Assembly: GCF_012913485.1 (NCBI RefSeq)
Contig: NZ_CP051774.1
Coordinates: 2,294,001 to 2,358,000 of the forward strand
DNA length: 64,000 bases
Origin: Luteolibacter luteus
Lineage (GTDB): Bacteria; Verrucomicrobiota; Verrucomicrobiia; Verrucomicrobiales; Akkermansiaceae
Reading direction: 5' to 3'
Part shown: positions 8,908-17,547 of the stretch, piece after piece
How the letters are laid out: each line of letters opens with the position of its first letter
Position numbering within the stretch: the stretch's first letter is position 1
Position numbers and translations under genes: made by a program
Notes under the pieces: generated by a model
Told to the model about the DNA's origin: nothing
Database searches by the model: none
What the model saw: only the letters and a program-made list of their open reading frames with translations

Positions 8908-9759
8908 TCAGCCCGCGAAACCGTGCGAGGGAAGGCCTTTCACGCCCAAGCCGCGGATCACAAAAAGCCGCCCGGCATCCGCCTCTTCCACGCTCTTATG
9001 CAGGCCAGTCGTCACGTAGAGATCTGCCAAATCCGGTCCGCCAAAGGCGCAAGCGGTGGTTTCGAGGCAGGGCAGATCGACCTTCCGTAGTTCCTGGCCG
9101 CTCTCCGGACTAAAACATGCGACGCATGCCCCATGGCAGAAAGCGATCCACAGGTTTCCCTCCGCATCGATGGTCATTCCATCCGGAGAAGCGTCGTGAT
9201 GAGCGGTCGAAATCACGCTGCGCAAGTTTGTCAGGTGACCCGCTTCGTAGTCGAAGGCCAGCACCTCTTTCCGCGGGGTATCGATGTAATAAACCGTGCG
9301 GCCATCCGCACTCCACACGATCCCATTCGAGTTCGTGACCGGACCGAAAACCTCGTGAATCGAAAGATCGGGGTCCAAGCGGTAAAGCCGGGCATCCCCG
9401 GTCTTCTTCACCAAGCTGATCGTGCCGGCAAAGAAGCGACCGTCCGGCGAACACTTTCCGTCATTGAAGCGGTTGTCCGGCTTCTTGTCCGGCTCCGGAT
9501 CGCCTAGCGCGGTCAGCTTGCCGCTCTCCGTGTCGAGAAAGTGGAAACCATTGTCACCGGCAATCACCAGACCACCTGCTTCGCGCGGCACCACGGTACC
9601 GACACGCTCGCCCACTTCCCAGACCTCCTCTTCGCCGGTGGCCGGATCGAAGCGGATCACTCGATGGTTCTCAATGTCCACATAGAGGAGGGAATCCTTC
9701 CACCACAGAGGGCCTTCGCCCCAGCGGGCACGGTAGTCACCAACGGTTTCAACGGTCAC
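8908..9759 (-). CDS. SMP-30/gluconolactonase/LRE family protein
   Basis: 283 aa six-bladed beta-propeller of the SMP-30 family, with no signal peptide, so cytoplasmic. Diagnostic motifs are GEGPLWW at the N-terminus (metal-ligand Glu), KPDNRFNDGKCSPDGRFF (Asn and Asp metal ligands), NSNGIVWSADGRTVYYIDT and DGMTIDAEGNLWIA. The reaction is hydrolysis of a sugar lactone such as gluconolactone with a divalent metal ion. The length is normal for the family. It stands alone between the cytochrome gene and the DoxX gene, so the pathway cannot be read from neighbours. Confidence 0.85.
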   Translation of the reverse strand: MTVETVGDYRARWGEGPLWWKDSLLYVDIENHRVIRFDPATGEEEVWEVGERVGTVVPREAGGLVIAGDNGFHFLDTESGKLTALGDPEPDKKPDNRFNDGKCSPDGRFFAGTISLVKKTGDARLYRLDPDLSIHEVFGPVTNSNGIVWSADGRTVYYIDTPRKEVLAFDYEAGHLTNLRSVISTAHHDASPDGMTIDAEGNLWIAFCHGACVACFSPESGQELRKVDLPCLETTACAFGGPDLADLYVTTGLHKSVEEADAGRLFVIRGLGVKGLPSHGFAG

Positions 9760-9867
9760 ACCGGCAAGCTAGGAGCCGCATCCCGGGAGGGAAAGCGAAA
9801 GGACCGTCAAGGACACTCATCGGTCCGCGCCCTCGTGGAGCGCAGACGAATGGATGATGCTCTTTTC

Positions 9868-10242
9868 TTAGGCGACCCGCTTCCGAAAGAAGACGTAAGA
9901 CGTTGCTGCCAATGCCAGGATCACGAGAGGCGCGAAGGTCGCCCCTTGCAAGCCATCAACATTTGCGTGGGCGATGAAGGCCGAAACCAAGGTGATAAAG
10001 AAGCCGGCATAGGCCCACTCCTTCAGCCACCGGGGCAAGGGCGAGAGCAGCGCGATCGCTCCCAAAGCTTTTGCAGCCCCCAATTCGATCCGGAAATAGT
10101 CCGGAAAACCGACGTGCGCAAAGGCCGCCTTCAGGGCTGGATTCGCGAAGTACGATACGGCGCTCAACCCCATCAGCGCGGCGAATAAACCGGTCGTGGA
10201 CCAATAGGCGATTTTCACGCTCTTCGATTGCGGATTCATCAT
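9868..10242 (-). CDS. DoxX family membrane protein
   Basis: 124 aa with four predicted membrane helices. The segment FPDYFRIELGAAKALGAIALLSP followed by LKEWAYAGFFITLVSAF is characteristic of small DoxX/DoxD-like proteins. It is divergent from an HxlR-type regulator with a 90-base gap, a common arrangement in which the regulator controls the DoxX gene in response to electrophiles or quinones. Two adjacent ATG codons (10242 and 10239) make the start ambiguous by one residue. The exact function of short DoxX proteins is not established. Confidence 0.8.
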   Translation of the reverse strand: MMNPQSKSVKIAYWSTTGLFAALMGLSAVSYFANPALKAAFAHVGFPDYFRIELGAAKALGAIALLSPLPRWLKEWAYAGFFITLVSAFIAHANVDGLQGATFAPLVILALAATSYVFFRKRVA

Positions 10243-10332
10243 TTCTGTAAGTTAGGCTACTTTCGATACCACCTTTGGAATCGGAACTTGCGCTATACTG
10301 GTAATCATCCTAATCCACAAGGAGGCACATTC

Positions 10333-10710
10333 ATGTCACCAGAGCACACCCAGCATACCGGAGAGACTTGCCCGGCTTCGAAACGGGAGATCCTCAGCCG
10401 TATCGGAGACAAATGGAGCCTCGAGATTGTCGGCAATCTGTGGCATGGCCCGAAGCGCTTCAACGAGCTGATGAGAAGCATTGGAGGGATCTCCCAGCGG
10501 ATGCTCACGCTGACCCTCCGCGGCCTGGAGAGAGACGGGCTGATCAGCCGGACCATCCTGCCGACACGTCCACCCCGCGTGGATTATGAGCTCACGGAAA
10601 TGGGCAAAACCCTGATTGATCCGGTTCACGCTCTTGTGACATGGGCCATCAACAACGAAGCGCGGATCCATGCCTGTCGTGCAAAATTCGATGCGGCGGA
10701 GAATTCCTGA
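10333..10710 (+). CDS. HxlR-family winged-helix transcriptional regulator
   Basis: 125 aa. The start ATG 10333 is fixed by a strong AAGGAGG at 10319-10325 with a 7-base spacer. The sequence follows the HxlR pattern: GETCPASKREILSRIGDKWS with the conserved N-terminal cysteine, GPKRFNELMRSIGGISQRML (recognition helix), LTLRGLERDGLISRT and RVDYELTEMGKTL (wing). In YodB/HypR-type members this cysteine senses oxidants or electrophiles. Here it is the only cysteine before the DNA-binding core, with a second one near the C-terminus (IHACRAKF). Divergent DoxX gene is the likely target; a TATACT at 10294-10299 may be the -10 box. Confidence 0.88.
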   Translation: MSPEHTQHTGETCPASKREILSRIGDKWSLEIVGNLWHGPKRFNELMRSIGGISQRMLTLTLRGLERDGLISRTILPTRPPRVDYELTEMGKTLIDPVHALVTWAINNEARIHACRAKFDAAENS

Positions 10711-10847
10711 ACAGGCCAAGCTAAAAGCCAAAGCCTCCGGGTTTTCCCGGAAAACGGATTTGTCATACGCGGGAAAATGAGATAGTGACGCTGTCCTATC
10801 GTTCCGGTCGACAAACCCTGAACCGCCGTCCGGACACTAGCCACTGC

Positions 10848-11870
10848 ATGCAGTCCACTATCCTTAAATCCCCCCTGATCCTTGCCGTGCTGCTCTGGCT
10901 CGGGGTGGGCCAAATGATTGCATGCGCATGGGAGACCCGGACCATCAGCGGCCGCGAATACGTGGCGGTGGACGGCATGAAGGAGTTTTACAATTTCGAC
11001 TCCGTCAAACGTAGCGGCAATCAGATCATCTTCGATAAGACCGACCCGAAGGACAAACGGAAGGGTGTACTTCTGACCCTGCGCACCGGCTCGCAAGAGT
11101 GCTTCATGAACAAGGTGAAGTTCGTGTTCAGCTACCAAGTCGAAGACAACGGTGGCCGTGCTTGGATTTCCCGGATCGACCTCGCCAAACTGGTCGATCC
11201 CGTGCTTCGGCCGAACTATATCGCCAATGCCGGCGCCTTCGACACGGTCATCATCGATGCCGGTCACGGCGGCAAGGATCCGGGTGCCACCAATGGCATC
11301 GGCACCGAGGCGGGCTACAATCTCGATGTCGCCGAGCGCCTGCGAAAGCTTCTCATCGCCCAGAAATACAAGGTGATCATGACCCGCGACTCAAACCGCT
11401 ACCTGACTTTGCAGGAGCGCGTCGATGTCGCCAACCGCGTCCAGGGGAACGCGATCTTCATCTCTATCCACCACAACTCCGGTGGCAGCGCGGCACGAGG
11501 CATCGAGACTTTCACTCTTTCCCCGGTGGGCGTGTCTCACTATGGCCGTGGCCTGAATAGCTCTGACTTCCAAGCTCGCACCGGAAACAGCCACGACTCC
11601 GCAAACGTGGCCCTGGCTACCGCGGTACACGGCCGCGTCTCGCGTCGGCTTGGCAAGAACACCTTCGATCGCGGAATCAAGCGCGCGCGTTTCAGCGTGC
11701 TCACCGGTGTGAAGCATCCCTCGATCCTGATCGAGTGCGGCTTCATGACCCATCAGCTGGAAGCCCGCCTGATCCATAACGAAGCTTATCGGAATGCCGT
11801 TGCCATGGGAATTTCCGAGGCAATCAAGACCTATCAGGTCGCGGTTTCCAAGAAGTCGACGACTCCTTGA
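10848..11870 (+). CDS. N-acetylmuramoyl-L-alanine amidase (Amidase_3)
   Basis: 340 aa zinc amidase that cleaves the bond between muramic acid and the stem peptide. A signal peptide starts at ATG 10848 (MQSTILKSPLILAVLLWLG). An N-terminal domain of about 110 residues comes before the catalytic domain, which shows VIIDAGHGGKDPGATN (zinc His), a glutamate in GTEAGYNLDVAERL, FISIHHNSG (zinc His) and the C-terminal catalytic SILIECGFMTHQLEA (Glu). The length and order match AmiA/AmiC-like enzymes that act in the periplasm in cell separation or wall turnover. It converges on map with 47 bases between the stops. Confidence 0.9.
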   Translation: MQSTILKSPLILAVLLWLGVGQMIACAWETRTISGREYVAVDGMKEFYNFDSVKRSGNQIIFDKTDPKDKRKGVLLTLRTGSQECFMNKVKFVFSYQVEDNGGRAWISRIDLAKLVDPVLRPNYIANAGAFDTVIIDAGHGGKDPGATNGIGTEAGYNLDVAERLRKLLIAQKYKVIMTRDSNRYLTLQERVDVANRVQGNAIFISIHHNSGGSAARGIETFTLSPVGVSHYGRGLNSSDFQARTGNSHDSANVALATAVHGRVSRRLGKNTFDRGIKRARFSVLTGVKHPSILIECGFMTHQLEARLIHNEAYRNAVAMGISEAIKTYQVAVSKKSTTP

Positions 11871-11917
11871 TGCAGACGGCACCCACTCTGCCACGATAGC
11901 AGCAGGAGAAGCACTTC

Positions 11918-12700
11918 TCAGAGACCGGGCACGCCACGTGGCCGCCAAGTCAGCAGCTCCGGTTCGCCCTCGGTAATGAGGACGGTGTGCTCGAAGTGGG
12001 CAGAAGGCTTGCTGTCTGCAGTGACGACCGTCCAACCATCGTCCAAGATCCGGACGGAAGGCGTACCGGCATTCACCATCGGTTCGATCGCCAAGACCAT
12101 TCCCGGCATCAGGATCGGACTCTTGCCTTGTGGACGGTAATTCGGCACCTGCGGCTCCTCATGCAGGTCGCGACCGACACCATGGCCGACAAATTCGCGT
12201 ACCACGGTGAAACCAAGCGGCTTCACGTGATCCTCCACGGCGCCGCAGAGGTCTGCGAGACGCTCGCCGGAGCGGGCATAAGAAATCGCCGCAAAGAGGG
12301 ATTCTTCCGTGGCAATCAGCAGGCGTCGGGTTTCATCGGGGATGTCTCCGACAGCTACCGTGACGGCGTTGTCGCCAATCCAGCCGCCCTTAACAATCCC
12401 GACATCCAGTTTCAGCACGTCGCCGGGCTGGATCTTGCGAGGGCCGCCGATGCCGTGGACCACCTCCTCGTTTACCGAGATACAGATCTGTCCTTTGAAG
12501 CCGCGGTAGCCGAGGAAAGCACTCTTGCAGTCTCGCTCCTTCATCAACTCCTTGGCAAGCTGGTCCATCTCGAGCGTGGTCACGCCCGGCTTCACCGACT
12601 TTGCCAGTTCCATGAGGATCTCGCTCGCGGTCTCCCCGGCCACGCGCATCCGCGTGATCTCATGGGGAGTCTTGATCTTGATCTTATGCCGCTTGGCCAT
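11918..12700 (-). CDS. map: Type I methionyl aminopeptidase
   Basis: 260 aa enzyme that removes the initiator methionine from new proteins. The pita-bread fold signatures are all present: VVHGIGG (substrate His), VLKLDVGIVKGGWIGDNAVT with the two metal-ligand Asp residues, VGHGVGRDLHEEPQVPN with the metal His, GMVLAIEPMVNAG with metal Glu, and HFEHTVLITE with the last Glu. Its start overlaps the end of adk by 17 bases, so it is the last gene seen in the secY-adk-map tail of the ribosomal operon. The genes that often follow (infA, rpmJ, rpsM, rpsK, rpoA) are not here. Confidence 0.96.
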   Translation of the reverse strand: MAKRHKIKIKTPHEITRMRVAGETASEILMELAKSVKPGVTTLEMDQLAKELMKERDCKSAFLGYRGFKGQICISVNEEVVHGIGGPRKIQPGDVLKLDVGIVKGGWIGDNAVTVAVGDIPDETRRLLIATEESLFAAISYARSGERLADLCGAVEDHVKPLGFTVVREFVGHGVGRDLHEEPQVPNYRPQGKSPILMPGMVLAIEPMVNAGTPSVRILDDGWTVVTADSKPSAHFEHTVLITEGEPELLTWRPRGVPGL

Positions 12701-13346
12701 GGGCTTTCAATTGGCTGACGAGTTCTAGAAAACGTTTGGCGACCTCATCCGGGCTGTGGGTCGCATCGAATCGCCTGAGCAGTCCTTCCCTCTCGTAGCG
12801 GGCCACGACCGGGAGGGTGTGTTCCTCATACTCAGCGAAGCGTGAGCGGAAATTGGCTGGGGTATCATCTGCCCGGGGAGCAACCACGCCACCACATTCC
12901 GGGCAACGGCCTGCACCATTCAAATCCTGGCGACGCCCGGACCAGCGGCATTCGGGGCACTCCAAGCGGTTGCTCAGGCGGACGAGTAACTCATCGAAGG
13001 GCACTTCGAGCAGGATCGCGGCGCTCAATTGCTGACCCTTCTCCTCGAGCCAGTTGGCCAGGAAATCCACCTGATCGACGCTGCGAGGATAACCGTCCAG
13101 CACCCAACCGCCACTGTGCCTTGCGAGCCACTCCCCCAACAGAGGATTCATCAGCTCGTCCGGGAGGTATTCGCCTCGCGCGAGAATCGGCTCGGCCTTC
13201 CGACCGAGCTCCGATTTTTCCTCCACCGCCGACCTCAGCAAGGCACCCGTGCTGAGGTAGGCCAAGCCGAGGTCCTCGGCCAAACGCCTCCCTTGGGTGC
13301 CCTTGCCGGAGGCAGGAGGACCAAGAAGGACGAATCGTTGTGGCAT
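12684..13346 (-). CDS. adk: Adenylate kinase
   Basis: 220 aa nucleotide monophosphate kinase that interconverts ATP + AMP and 2 ADP. It has the P-loop LLGPPASGKGTQ, AMP-site LDGYPRSVDQVD and a long LID holding a zinc-type tetracysteine: C-P-E-C near residue 125, then C-P-E-C about 17 residues later. The start ATG 13346 places the P-loop at residue 8 as in the family; the frame is open nine codons further but the extra residues look non-coding. It sits between secY and map, its usual place in the spc operon tail. Confidence 0.95.
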   Translation of the reverse strand: MPQRFVLLGPPASGKGTQGRRLAEDLGLAYLSTGALLRSAVEEKSELGRKAEPILARGEYLPDELMNPLLGEWLARHSGGWVLDGYPRSVDQVDFLANWLEEKGQQLSAAILLEVPFDELLVRLSNRLECPECRWSGRRQDLNGAGRCPECGGVVAPRADDTPANFRSRFAEYEEHTLPVVARYEREGLLRRFDATHSPDEVAKRFLELVSQLKAHGQAA

Positions 13347-13369
13347 GACGGACGAGGTACGACAGGCGA

Positions 13370-14860
13370 TCAATGGCCCGCCTTATAGATCCATGCGGCC
13401 GCAGCCACGACGATGATCAGGCCAACCACCGCCCAAAGATACACGAGCGCCGTGCTGGACGCGGCATTGCCGGTCTGGGCCAGACGGTCGTAGCGACCCT
13501 TCAGCTTGCCCTTGCGCAGGAAGCCGTCGTAGTGGCGTTGCAGCAGGTGGGTTTCCACTTGGCGCATGATGTCAAGCACCACGCCCACAAGGATCAGCAG
13601 GCTAGTGCCACCGAAGAACTGCAGAACCATCGAGCCCGGTGGAAGTTCCACAAGGTGGCCGATCGCTGCCGGAAGCACGAAGATCAAGGTAAGGAAGATG
13701 GCACCCGCAAAGGTGAGGCGGGTCATCGTGAAGTCCAGGAAGTCGGCGGTCGGCTTGCCAGGGCGGACGCCCGGGATGTAACCGCCGTTGCGCTTCAGGT
13801 CTTCCGAGATCTGGGAAGGCTGGAACATGGTAGCCACCCAGAAGTAGGAGAAGAAGAAGATGAAAAGGCCGCCGAGGATGTAATACCATGTGCCGCCGGG
13901 CTGAAGCTCGGTCTGAAGCTTCACAGCCCAAGGCGCACCCTTGGCAAACCAAGTGATCATCATTGCCGGCAACGAGAGAATCGCCGTGGCGAAGATGATC
14001 GGCATCACCCCCGCGTAATTGACCTTGAGAGGCAGGTATTGCGTCTGGCCGCCGAATTGCTTCCGGCCAACCACCCGCTTCGCATACTGCACCGCGATCC
14101 GGCGCTGCGCCTGGGTAATCGCGATGGTCCCGGCAATCACAAGCAGCAGCATCGCAATCATCACCACCATCATGACCGGGCGGTAAGGATTGCCTTCCGA
14201 ACCCACCACGAAGTGGCGCCACGTCTGGACGAGCGCACCCGGAAGGGCCGAAATGATGTTCACCGTAATGATGATCGAAGTACCATTGCCGATACCCCGT
14301 TCGGTCATCTGGTCACCGATCCACATCAGCAACAAGGTGCCCGCTACCAAGGTGATCACCGTGGTGATCTTCCACAGCATATCCGGATTCGGCACCAGCT
14401 GGCCGTATTGGTCGATGCCCTGCATGTAGAACATCGTCGAAGGATTCGCCAAGGTCCGGGTCACGAAGAAACCCTGCACCAGAGCGATCGCGATCGTGAT
14501 GTAGCGGGTATACTGGGTGATCTTCTGGCGGCCGCCGTCCTCACGGGCGAGGCGAGCCAGCTTCGGCACCACCGCCGTCATCAGCTGCACCATGATCGAT
14601 GCCGAGATGTACGGCATGATCCCCAGCGCGAAGATCCCTGCTTGTTGCAAGCCACCACCCGCGAAGATGGTAAGCATGGCGCCGAAGGCATTTCCTCCAT
14701 CCTTGGAGGCATGCTCCATCCACCGCTCGATCACCGAACCATCGACACCGGGGAGGGTGATGTGCACGCCAAGGCGCACAATGATGATCATGGCGAGGGT
14801 GAAGAGAATCCGGTCCCGGAGTTCCGGTACCTTCCAGGTATTCCTGAATGCGGAGATCAT
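13370..14860 (-). CDS. secY: Protein translocase subunit SecY
   Basis: 496 aa, the channel subunit of the SecYEG translocon in the inner membrane. Ten hydrophobic segments can be followed, starting with RDRILFTLAMIIIVRLGVHI. The family signature ALGIMPYISASIMVQL lies in helix 2 and QLMTAVVPKLARL follows it. The C-terminal cytoplasmic motif MRQVETHLLQRHYDGFLRKGKLKGR is normally just before the last helix-free tail; here it is followed by one more hydrophobic segment (ALVYLWAVVGLIIVVAAAAWIY), making the C-terminus longer than in E. coli. No Shine-Dalgarno is visible; the leader before ATG is GCTTTCAC. Confidence 0.96.
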   Translation of the reverse strand: MISAFRNTWKVPELRDRILFTLAMIIIVRLGVHITLPGVDGSVIERWMEHASKDGGNAFGAMLTIFAGGGLQQAGIFALGIMPYISASIMVQLMTAVVPKLARLAREDGGRQKITQYTRYITIAIALVQGFFVTRTLANPSTMFYMQGIDQYGQLVPNPDMLWKITTVITLVAGTLLLMWIGDQMTERGIGNGTSIIITVNIISALPGALVQTWRHFVVGSEGNPYRPVMMVVMIAMLLLVIAGTIAITQAQRRIAVQYAKRVVGRKQFGGQTQYLPLKVNYAGVMPIIFATAILSLPAMMITWFAKGAPWAVKLQTELQPGGTWYYILGGLFIFFFSYFWVATMFQPSQISEDLKRNGGYIPGVRPGKPTADFLDFTMTRLTFAGAIFLTLIFVLPAAIGHLVELPPGSMVLQFFGGTSLLILVGVVLDIMRQVETHLLQRHYDGFLRKGKLKGRYDRLAQTGNAASSTALVYLWAVVGLIIVVAAAAWIYKAGH

Positions 14861-14964
14861 GTGAAAGCGGGGTGCAAAAAGCGACGGGTTTGTAAACGCG
14901 GAAAGGAAGCGATCAAGCGCTTCCTCACCGGGGATCCGTCATGAATTGGACGAACAACAATGCA

Positions 14965-15420
14965 TCAGGCTTCGGCGGCTGCCTGAATGCTGCCGCCGGC
15001 CTTCTCGACCTTTTCCTTGGCGGAAGCGCTGATGGTGCCCACGGCGATGGTGACCTTCTTGGTCAGTTCGCCTTGGCCGAGCACCTTCACCACGTCACAG
15101 GAGCGGTTGATGAGGCCCGCCTTGCGAAGGGCTTCCTCGGTGACGACATCGCCATCGTTGAAGGCCTTGTCGATCTGGGCGAGGTTCACCACTTCGACCT
15201 TGGTCTTGAAGTTGATGTTGTTGAAGCCGCGCTTGGGCAAGCGACGGTGAAGGGGCATCTGGCCACCTTCGAAACCGACGCGGGTGCCGCTACCGGAGCG
15301 GGCCTTCTGGCCCTTGTTGCCTTTGCAAGAGGTCTTTCCGTGGCCGGAGCTTTCGCCGCAGCCGAGACGCTTGACCCGATGCTTGGCGCCCTTGTTAGGA
15401 GCGAGAGTGTGAAGTTTCAT
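14965..15420 (-). CDS. rplO: 50S ribosomal protein L15
   Basis: 151 aa large-subunit protein. The glycine-rich N-terminal half (GCGESSGHGKTSCKGNKGQK, then FEGGQMPLHRRLPKRGF) contacts 23S rRNA in all bacteria, and the C-terminal globular half ends in an alanine-rich tail. It follows rpsE directly; rpmD (L30), which usually lies between them, is absent and the 43-base spacer is an array of 7-base repeats. secY begins about 105 bases downstream. The start has no Shine-Dalgarno motif. Confidence 0.97.
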   Translation of the reverse strand: MKLHTLAPNKGAKHRVKRLGCGESSGHGKTSCKGNKGQKARSGSGTRVGFEGGQMPLHRRLPKRGFNNINFKTKVEVVNLAQIDKAFNDGDVVTEEALRKAGLINRSCDVVKVLGQGELTKKVTIAVGTISASAKEKVEKAGGSIQAAAEA

Positions 15421-15424
15421 AACT

Positions 15425-15466
15425 TTCGACGTTCGATATTGGACGTTCGATGTTCAATATTCCTCA
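15425..15466. repeat. 7-base repeat array between rpsE and rplO
   Basis: On the + strand the spacer reads as six successive 7-base units: TTCGACG, TTCGATA, TTGGACG, TTCGATG, TTCAATA, TTCCTCA. The last unit includes the rpsE stop codon, so the array abuts the 3' end of rpsE and fills the whole gap before rplO. The consensus is TTCGAYR. Arrays of 7-base units (short tandemly repeated repetitive sequences) are known from cyanobacteria; similarity to those is in design, not in sequence. Function unknown. Confidence 0.75.
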
Positions 15467-16150
15467 GATGGCCTTCTCCTTCTTCTTGCCGCGCGTTCCA
15501 AGAATCTGGTCGCGGGTGCGAAGTTGGGTGAGAGCCTTGAGGGTGGCCTTGACCACGTTGGAGTGATTGGAGGAACCCATGGACTTCGCGAGAATGTCGC
15601 GGATGCCCACGGCTTCACAGACGGCACGCACACCACCACCGGCGATAATTCCGGTACCGGGAGAGGCGGGCTTCAGGAGCACCTTGCCACCGCCGAACTC
15701 GGCGTAGATCTCGTGGGGGATGGTTCCTTCCACGATGTTCATCGGCTTGAGAGACTTCTTGGCAGCTTCGCCGGCCTTCTTGATGGCGTCAGCCACTTCG
15801 TTGGCCTTACCGAAACCGAGGCCCACCTTGCCCTCCTTGTCGCCAGCAACGACGAGCGCGGAGAAGCTGAAGCGACGGCCGCCTTTGACGACCTTGGCGC
15901 AGCGGTTGATGAAGACCACCTTCTCGGCAAGCTGGGGACCGTCGGTCTCCTGCGGCTGGCGATCGTCGCGGCGTGGGCCACGAGGACCACGGCCTTGGCC
16001 ACCCTGGCCACCACCGAAGCCACCGCGATTGCGCTGGCCGTAGCCTCCGCGCTGTTGACCTTGGCCCGGACCTTGCTGGCCTTGACCTTGGCCCTGCGGT
16101 CCTTGCTGAGGTGCCGGAGGAGTAGGAGCTGAATCTTGAGATGTCACCAT
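15464..16150 (-). CDS. rpsE: 30S ribosomal protein S5 with Gln/Gly/Arg-rich N-terminal extension
   Basis: 228 aa, against about 165 in most bacteria. The last 160 residues are ordinary S5: [21 protein letters not shown], then [19 protein letters not shown] and [19 protein letters not shown]. The first 65 residues are a low-complexity segment made of Q, G, P and R with several RGG-like spots ([19 protein letters not shown]). Such a tail is probably disordered and RNA-binding. The start is ATG 16150 with no upstream Shine-Dalgarno; an internal later start would be needed to remove the tail, but none with a good context is seen. Confidence 0.96.
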   Translation of the reverse strand: MVTSQDSAPTPPAPQQGPQGQGQGQQGPGQGQQRGGYGQRNRGGFGGGQGGQGRGPRGPRRDDRQPQETDGPQLAEKVVFINRCAKVVKGGRRFSFSALVVAGDKEGKVGLGFGKANEVADAIKKAGEAAKKSLKPMNIVEGTIPHEIYAEFGGGKVLLKPASPGTGIIAGGGVRAVCEAVGIRDILAKSMGSSNHSNVVKATLKALTQLRTRDQILGTRGKKKEKAI

Positions 16151-16172
16151 GACAGTTTAGGCGAGAATGCGA

Positions 16173-16529
16173 TTAGAATTGGAGACCGGCTTCGCGGGCG
16201 GCTTCCGCCAGCGCCTTGATCTTGCCGTGGTAGAGGTGACCGCCGCGGTCGAAGACGACGGCGCTGACATTGGCTGCCTTGGCGCGCTCGGCGACGAGCG
16301 CTCCCACCTTGGCGGCACATTCGACGTTCGAAGCCGACTTCTCCACGCTCTTGTCGAGGGTGGATGCCGAGGCAAGCGTGCGACCTGCGGCGTCGTCGAT
16401 GACTTGGGCGTAAACGTGCTGGTTCGAGTAGTGAACGGCCAGGCGCGGACGCTCCGCGGTGCCGGACACCTTCTTCCGGATGCGCGCGTGAATGCGACGG
16501 CGTCCTTCCTTGCGATTGATCTTGCTCAT
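16173..16529 (-). CDS. rplR: 50S ribosomal protein L18
   Basis: 118 aa, normal length. It binds 5S rRNA in the central protuberance. The typical N-terminal basic segment ([25 protein letters not shown]) is followed by [26 protein letters not shown], and the C-terminus has [29 protein letters not shown], the strongest family signature. It lies between rplF and rpsE in normal spc order, with short gaps. The leader before ATG (CTTTCCCGAAA) has no Shine-Dalgarno. Confidence 0.97.
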   Translation of the reverse strand: MSKINRKEGRRRIHARIRKKVSGTAERPRLAVHYSNQHVYAQVIDDAAGRTLASASTLDKSVEKSASNVECAAKVGALVAERAKAANVSAVVFDRGGHLYHGKIKALAEAAREAGLQF

Positions 16530-16549
16530 TTTCGGGAAAGGTTGACGTG

Positions 16550-17089
16550 TTATTTGCCGACGCTCTTGCCTTCCTTGCGGCGGACGTGCTCACCGACATA
16601 GCGGACGCCCTTGCCCTTGTAGGGTTCCGGCGGATAGTAGCCGCGAACGTCGGCAGCGAACTGCCCGACGAGCTGCTTATCGATACCTTCCACCTTGATC
16701 TTGGTGTTCTCGTTCACGGTCACGGTGATACCGGCCGGGATCGGGTGAAGGATCGGGTGGGACTTGCCCAGGGACAGGTCGAGGTCCTTGCCCTTGACGG
16801 CGGCACGGAGGCCGACGCCTTGGATTTCAAGGTCCTTGACGAAGCCTTGGGAGACTCCGGTGATCATGTTGTTCACCAAGCTACGGACGGTGCCGTGCAG
16901 CGCGCGGTGGGTGCGACCCTCGGTGGCGCGGGAAACGATGACGCTGGTGTCCTCGCTTTTGATGGTGATGCCTTCGGGAAGGGCGAGGTCGAGCGTGCCC
17001 TTCGGGCCTTCGACCTGAACCTTGCCGGATTCGACCTTCACGCTGACCTTCGCAGGCAGGGTGATGGGCTTGAGACCAACTCGTGACAT
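16550..17089 (-). CDS. rplF: 50S ribosomal protein L6
   Basis: 179 aa, normal length. It sits near the L7/L12 stalk base and the sarcin-ricin loop. The sequence opens [19 protein letters not shown] and ends with the family motif [41 protein letters not shown] about ten bases before ATG gives it one of the few Shine-Dalgarno-like leaders in this operon. Order rpsH-rplF-rplR is normal. Confidence 0.97.
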   Translation of the reverse strand: MSRVGLKPITLPAKVSVKVESGKVQVEGPKGTLDLALPEGITIKSEDTSVIVSRATEGRTHRALHGTVRSLVNNMITGVSQGFVKDLEIQGVGLRAAVKGKDLDLSLGKSHPILHPIPAGITVTVNENTKIKVEGIDKQLVGQFAADVRGYYPPEPYKGKGVRYVGEHVRRKEGKSVGK

Positions 17090-17118
17090 GGTATTGTGTT
17101 CCTTTCTCGGGTTGGGGT

Positions 17119-17517
17119 TTACCAGACGTGAGCGATCACCTCGCCGCCGAGTTGGCTGCGCTTGGCCGTGGCGCCGGTCATGACGCCCTTGGAAGTGGAG
17201 ACGATAGCGATGCCAAGGCCGTTAAGGACGCGGGGCATTTCTGCGCCACCGCAGTAAACGCGGCGACCAGGCTTGGAGATGCGCTTCAGGTCGGTGAGGA
17301 CCGGGCGGCCATCGACGTAGCGGGCCTTGACCTTGAGCTGAGGGTGACCGGATTCGGTCACGACTTCGAAGCCCCAGATGTAACCTTCTTCCTGCAGGAT
17401 CTTGGCGATGTCAGCCTTGATGCGGGAGTAAGGAGCCAGGAACTGCTCGTTGCCGGCGCGGCAGCAGTTCTTGAAGCGGGTGAGGAAATCGGAAATTGGA
17501 TCGGTGAGAACGGCCAT
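17119..17517 (-). CDS. rpsH: 30S ribosomal protein S8
   Basis: 132 aa. Binds the central domain of 16S rRNA. Motifs: TDPISDFLTRFKNCCRAGNEQF at the start and GVMTGATAKRSQLGGEVIAHVW at the end, the conserved C-terminal RNA-binding region; RISKPGRRVYCGGAEMPRVLNGLGIAIVSTSKG is typical. It directly follows rplE with only 30 bases between; rpsN (S14), which normally separates them, is missing. An AAGGAAC lies about nine bases before the ATG. Confidence 0.97.
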   Translation of the reverse strand: MAVLTDPISDFLTRFKNCCRAGNEQFLAPYSRIKADIAKILQEEGYIWGFEVVTESGHPQLKVKARYVDGRPVLTDLKRISKPGRRVYCGGAEMPRVLNGLGIAIVSTSKGVMTGATAKRSQLGGEVIAHVW

Positions 17518-17547
17518 AATGGTGGTTCCTTGAGATATTCAGTGGTC

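Noticed and set aside
11871-11917. GCAGA/TCTGC repeat between the amidase and map as a bidirectional terminator
   Set aside because: Only a 5-base stem with a 10-base centre and no T-run.
13373-14944. A 523-codon + strand open frame covering secY
   Set aside because: It is antisense to a full-length, motif-complete SecY; the protein is His/Arg-rich low-complexity sequence, a usual shadow in high-GC DNA.
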